A DNA stretch of 43,704 nt, taken from assembly GCA_959022495.1 (NCBI GenBank), contig CAUEYX010000026.1:1-43704 (forward strand), read 5' to 3'. The translations under genes were made by a program, and so were the position numbers. Source of the DNA: an uncultured Lachnospiraceae bacterium. Its GTDB lineage: Bacteria; Bacillota; Clostridia; Lachnospirales; Lachnospiraceae. The notes under the pieces are model-generated. The model worked only from the letters and a program-made list of their open reading frames with translations, was not told the DNA's origin and ran no database searches. Below are positions 41,691-43,704 of this stretch, piece after piece (position 1 is the stretch's first letter; each line of letters starts with the position of its first letter).

Positions 41691-41714
41691 ACCCCGGAGC
41701 TGATGCCCCGGGGT
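41691..41714 (-). terminator. Terminator-like hairpin after the amidase gene
   Basis: ACCCCGG (41691-41697) pairs with CCGGGGT (41708-41714) around a 10-nt loop, 12 nt downstream of the amidase stop on the minus strand. The following DNA is A+T-rich but lacks a clean T-run. Confidence 0.5.
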
Positions 41715-41726
41715 ATTATTATACCA

Positions 41727-42728
41727 TCAGAACAGCTGGAACCGATCCATAGCCTGTCCAAATACTCCGGCATAGCCATCCTGTCCGCCACCGACCTCAT
41801 TGTCAAACTGCCACGGCCAGTAGCTACCTCCAACCGGAGCTACGCGGTACTGTGCTTTCTGGTACCCGTACTGCGCAGCGTAGTCTGCCGGAGTATTGTA
41901 ATACACCCTGACTGCATCGATCGCCTGACCATTGCCGGCATAGCCGTTGTTATAGTCGCTGATGTTGTATCCCGTTACTGCTGGCAACCAGCCTCCTCCT
42001 TTGACATGCACCTGGTACCACAGCGATCCCCTGTCAACACCAATTGCAATGTCTGTGATAGCATGTCCCGGTATGCCTGCATAATCTGCTAGGTTCACCA
42101 CTTCCGGCAACCATCCATCCTGCACAGTCCTTACCCGATATTTAAAATTGATCGTAGGATTACTGCCGGAAGATACTGGCGCAGAAACACTTCCGCCTGT
42201 GCTCACATTGACATTCCCGCTTTCCATGCACGCTTTCACATCTGCACGGAAATTGTCCATCGTGTAACCGACGCTTCCCCACCAGTGATCGGGGTCGCCG
42301 TGATTCGACGCAATCCCGAGGGCATGACCCTCTTTGTGAGAGATAATATTGCTCGGGGATATGCCATAGGTCTTTGCGAGATACGCATAGAGCTGGATCG
42401 CGTTTTTGATCACTGTATCAAAATAGGTTTTATCCCCGTAGTTCTTTGGCTCACAGAGTTCTACGCCGATCGCCGTCTGATTGCCGCTTCCACCGCAATG
42501 CCACGCCTGCATTGTCCAAGGAAGTGTCTGGTAAACTCCCGTATCATCTACAAAGCCATGTACACAGACCTCTCTTCCGTTCGGTCTGGCAGTATTCCAG
42601 CTACTCAGAAAGTTCTTTGCCGGAGCCCCGGGTACGGCGGTAGAATGTACCATCAGCTTTTTCGGGCTCAGTTTCTTCCCTGATTTATAACAGTTATTTG
42701 CAGTTAAAATATTCTGAATGATTTCCAT
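41727..42728 (-). CDS. Phage endolysin, N-acetylmuramoyl-L-alanine amidase
   Basis: The 333-residue protein has an Amidase_2/PGRP domain (about 1-175) that cleaves the bond between MurNAc and the stem peptide. Zinc-site candidates are His28 (LMVHSTA), His131 (IISHKEGH) and Asp146/His148 (GDPDHWW), with Glu90 (IGVELCEP) nearby. A Ser/Gly linker (176-192) leads to a C-terminal wall-binding region (about 195-333) with WLPEV and WLPAV repeats and many aromatic residues. The start at 42728 has AAAAGGGG 6 nt upstream. It lies 46 nt after the holin gene as part of the lysis cassette. Confidence 0.93.
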   Translation of the reverse strand: MEIIQNILTANNCYKSGKKLSPKKLMVHSTAVPGAPAKNFLSSWNTARPNGREVCVHGFVDDTGVYQTLPWTMQAWHCGGSGNQTAIGVELCEPKNYGDKTYFDTVIKNAIQLYAYLAKTYGISPSNIISHKEGHALGIASNHGDPDHWWGSVGYTMDNFRADVKACMESGNVNVSTGGSVSAPVSSGSNPTINFKYRVRTVQDGWLPEVVNLADYAGIPGHAITDIAIGVDRGSLWYQVHVKGGGWLPAVTGYNISDYNNGYAGNGQAIDAVRVYYNTPADYAAQYGYQKAQYRVAPVGGSYWPWQFDNEVGGGQDGYAGVFGQAMDRFQLF

Positions 42729-42774
42729 AATTTTCCCCTTTTCGTTGCATTGCAACATGCAAAATAGGACGCCG

Positions 42775-43257
42775 CTACGCGCCCTCTGAATCATTATCTT
42801 TCTTATCGGTTACTTTGTCCTCTACCTGCGTTTTTATATTCTTAACAATCGGCTCAAGGAATGTCGGGATATTCACGCCCATATCTTTTATGTTCTCAAG
42901 GATACTTATAATCTCATTGCAAATAATCCAAATTGCCACAATGCATGCAACCAAAAAGGTAAATGGCATTGAGATCCCCACCGTATCCGCCGTATAAATC
43001 AGTAATTGATCGATAATCGCTCCCACAATTACTAACAGCCACATACTTACTTTCTTGATGATTCCCCTTATACTCTTATATGAGTTGATATCTTCCTCGC
43101 GGTACTTGCTTGCCATGAGCCCTGTTGCATAATCAATAATATTACATGCAACCATCAGGATTACCGGGACCGCAAGCACACCCAAAAGGGATGATAAGAA
43201 CGCAAAAATCGCGGTAAAAACTGCTTTAATAGCTGTTGCCTGTTCCATTTTCTTCAT
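42775..43257 (-). CDS. Phage holin family protein
   Basis: The 160-residue membrane protein has hydrophobic segments at about 10-50, 65-90 and 95-120, and the motif NIIDYATGLMASKYREEDINSYKSIRGIIKK characteristic of the toxin-secretion/phage-lysis holin family (TcdE-like, Pfam PF05105), given here as positions about 39-69. The charged C-terminal tail (KTQVEDKVTDKKDNDSEGA) is cytosolic. It forms the membrane lesions that release the endolysin encoded next. The start at 43257 has GTGAGG just upstream; an in-frame ATG at 43293 lies next to a hairpin and lacks a ribosome site. Confidence 0.92.
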   Translation of the reverse strand: MKKMEQATAIKAVFTAIFAFLSSLLGVLAVPVILMVACNIIDYATGLMASKYREEDINSYKSIRGIIKKVSMWLLVIVGAIIDQLLIYTADTVGISMPFTFLVACIVAIWIICNEIISILENIKDMGVNIPTFLEPIVKNIKTQVEDKVTDKKDNDSEGA

Positions 43258-43299
43258 AACCTCACTTCCTTCTTTATTATGTATTTTTCGCATAAAAAT

Positions 43300-43315
43300 A
43301 AGACCTTACGGTCCT
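43300..43315 (-). terminator. Short GNRA hairpin with T-run upstream of the holin gene
   Basis: On the minus strand AGGACC, loop GTAA and GGTCTT form a 6-bp stem with one wobble, followed by ATTTTT. It may partly terminate tail-gene transcripts before the lysis genes. Confidence 0.4.
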
Positions 43316-43340
43316 GCTCTGATTTCCATATGCATCCCTC

Positions 43341-43704
43341 CTATTCTGCCAGGCTGAAATACTGCCCGATCAGCGCGCTCGGCGGGAAGTACAGAGTGAT
43401 CTTCTCCCCTTCGTCCATGCCCTGACGGTCCATCAGATAGACCTTGCCAGCTTCGGAATAATATTTACCCTTCTCGTACTCCATCCCTGCAGTCATTACT
43501 GTATCCGGCACCGGGATCGGGTCTTCCTCCGTGCCGGAATGCTCTCCAGATTCGATTGCCGTCCAGAGGCTTGGCGCAACTCCGGGAGCCCAGCTCTCCT
43601 GGGAGGTATGCGCGGAGATGCATTTGTACAGGATATCCTCATGCAGAACTTTGCAATCCTCTGCATACTGCACGTTGTCCGGGCTCCATGCCGGATAGAT
43701 TGCC
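43341..43704 (-). CDS. Phage tail-associated carbohydrate-binding protein (partial)
   Basis: The frame is open to the window edge, so only the C-terminal 120 or so residues are seen. The visible start, AIYPAWSPDNVQY, and then KVLHEDILYKCISAHTSQ with APSLWTAI, match the CBM5/12-like module common near the ends of phage tail-fibre or baseplate proteins. A C-terminal segment (EYEKGKYYSEAGKVYLMDR ... GQYFSLAE) follows. It sits directly upstream of the holin and amidase genes. The GTG at 43673 is internal and not a start. Confidence 0.8.
   Translation of the reverse strand, partial: AIYPAWSPDNVQYAEDCKVLHEDILYKCISAHTSQESWAPGVAPSLWTAIESGEHSGTEEDPIPVPDTVMTAGMEYEKGKYYSEAGKVYLMDRQGMDEGEKITLYFPPSALIGQYFSLAE

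Larger units (their letters stand above)
41691..43704 (-). mobile_element. One end of a prophage (tail-fibre/holin/amidase lysis module)
   Basis: The consecutive minus-strand genes for a tail-associated binding protein, a holin and an amidase are the usual order at the end of the late operon of Clostridia siphophages. No host gene lies between them, and ordinary chromosomal genes resume at 41483. The other end, with integrase and structural genes, is outside the window, so the left boundary is approximate. Confidence 0.75.

Noticed and set aside
41591..41833. 80-codon minus-strand frame overlapping the amidase end
   Set aside because: Most of it is out of frame within the amidase gene, and it lacks a ribosome site and recognisable motifs.
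1..43704. CRISPR arrays, toxin-antitoxin pairs, retrons or other defence loci
   Set aside because: No regularly spaced repeats, cas genes, reverse transcriptase or small paired toxin genes were seen. The structured repeats lack an adjacent reverse transcriptase or transposase.

Overview
The window looks like the chromosome of an anaerobic gut-type Clostridium, most likely a member of the Lachnospiraceae. The grounds are a GlgC/GlgD pair, NiaR with nadABC, a 2-hydroxyacyl-CoA dehydratase/activase operon, sortase-type 'TGD' anchoring, strong Shine-Dalgarno sites and canonical TTGACA/TATAAT promoters. G+C appears close to 50 percent. No species can be named from the sequence alone. Most genes run on the minus strand in short, tightly overlapping operons (ATGA junctions are common).

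Layout. 1-2.5 kb: tatD and an asparagine-synthetase-like gene lacking the N-terminal catalytic cysteine. 2.6-4.7 kb: purC and a CPBP-family membrane protease. 4.8-9.2 kb: a MarR regulator with a heterodimeric ABC exporter, behind a near-consensus promoter with a probable operator. 9.3-11.6 kb: glgC-glgD (ADP-glucose synthesis). 11.6-12.4 kb: about 765 bp without a gene, filled by two large palindromic repeats. 12.4-15.2 kb: coaBC, an ECF S component and coaX (pantothenate to CoA). 15.4-20.3 kb: a small helical protein, a DnaQ-like exonuclease, a large membrane-anchored protein and a SAM methyltransferase. 20.4-24.2 kb: nadA-nadB-nadC-niaR (de novo NAD and its repressor). 24.3-26 kb: a NYN/LOTUS protein with an MJ0936-type phosphoesterase. 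26-30.9 kb: a trehalose module (PTS permease, trehalose-6-phosphate hydrolase, divergent treR) with three matching operators. 30.7-35.7 kb: a polytopic membrane protein and two 2-hydroxyacyl-CoA-dehydratase-type proteins, one fused to its activator ATPase. 35.8 kb: tRNA-Cys. 36-40.6 kb: a 1510-residue cell-wall-anchored glycosidase. 40.9-41.5 kb: a PepSY lipoprotein. 41.7-43.7 kb: one end of a prophage (tail-associated protein, holin, amidase) running off the window.

The least explained signal is a family of palindromic elements at 11606-11961, 12170-12364 and 35951-36093. Each begins within 0-6 nt of the stop codon of glgD, coaX or the glycosidase gene, in that gene's own orientation. They share the start AAATCTGGATTTG (or a variant) and a GGGAATGG core, and they fold into long nested hairpins. 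A second, unrelated repeat (AAAGGGGTCAGGCCCC) occurs after tatD and between treP and treA. Other points of interest are the truncated asparagine synthetase, the 110-bp convergent overlap of treR with its neighbour, the NYN-LOTUS protein and the fused dehydratase/activator.
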